Positions 5,741 to 5,824 of a stretch of DNA of 5,824 nucleotides are shown here, piece after piece; within the stretch, counting starts at the first letter, position 1; every line of letters starts with the position of its first letter. Origin of the DNA: Acidobacteriota bacterium (GTDB lineage: Bacteria > Acidobacteriota > Terriglobia > UBA7540); contig PLWR01000351.1 in assembly GCA_003165615.1 (NCBI GenBank), positions 5,808-11,631 of the forward strand, given 5' to 3'. Position numbers and translations under genes: made by a program. Under the pieces are notes generated by a model, which had not been told where the DNA came from, searched no databases, and saw nothing but the letters and a program-made list of their open reading frames with translations.

Positions 5741-5778
5741 CTGTGTCTCTGCATTTTATTCTTTGACCGCCGAAAGTC

Positions 5779-5824
5779 CTAAGGCTCTTCGCTCGCGCCC
5801 AGGGCTTCGAGGTCGGCTTGGTCT
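5779..5824 (-). CDS. Possible C-terminal end of an upstream minus-strand gene; partial
   Basis: The minus strand read from 5823 gives DQADLEALGASEEP followed by TAG (5781-5779), an acidic tail of plausible protein composition. It would end 38 bp before the acyltransferase start. A second frame, ending at TAA 5758-5756, is also open but gives an Arg-rich, less natural peptide. Fifteen codons are too few to name a product or be sure of the frame. Confidence 0.3.
   Translation of the reverse strand, partial: DQADLEALGASEEP

Overview
The window carries the glycine cleavage operon of a GC-rich bacterium, entirely on the minus strand. In transcription order (right to left) the genes are gcvT (4399-3290), gcvH (2991-2602), gcvPA (2602-1163), a small unrecognised membrane-protein gene (1123-833) and the N-terminal part of gcvPB (from 698, running off the left edge). 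Upstream of gcvT, on the same strand, lies a condensation-domain-like acyltransferase gene (5740-4454) split by one in-frame TGA. The last ~46 bases may hold the tail of another minus-strand gene. Nothing on the plus strand looks like a real gene.

The organism cannot be fixed from the sequence alone. The split (PA + PB) glycine decarboxylase, the T-H-PA-PB order, the moderately high GC and the dispersed 'CCCTCGCCCC...GGGTGAGGGGGTC' intergenic repeats fit an Acidobacteriota-like genome best. That is an inference from general knowledge, not from a search.

The genes work together in glycine breakdown. GcvPA/GcvPB decarboxylate glycine with PLP and pass the aminomethyl group to the lipoyl lysine of GcvH. 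GcvT moves the one-carbon unit to tetrahydrofolate and releases ammonia. The L protein (lipoamide dehydrogenase) is not in the window.

The most unusual content is between the genes. Four copies of a palindrome-rich repeat (A 732-806, B 1211-1263, C 3083-3135, D 3188-3262) sit inside this one operon. They come in two versions: long, about 75 bp (A, D), and short, about 53 bp (B, C). They are arranged as two inverted pairs. Pair D/C fills the gcvT-gcvH gap. Pair B/A brackets the small lower-GC membrane-protein gene that separates gcvPA from gcvPB. Copy B also supplies codons for the C-terminal tail of GcvPA.

I see no phage genes, transposase, CRISPR array, tRNA or rRNA. Apart from the repeats and the interrupted acyltransferase, this is ordinary core metabolism.
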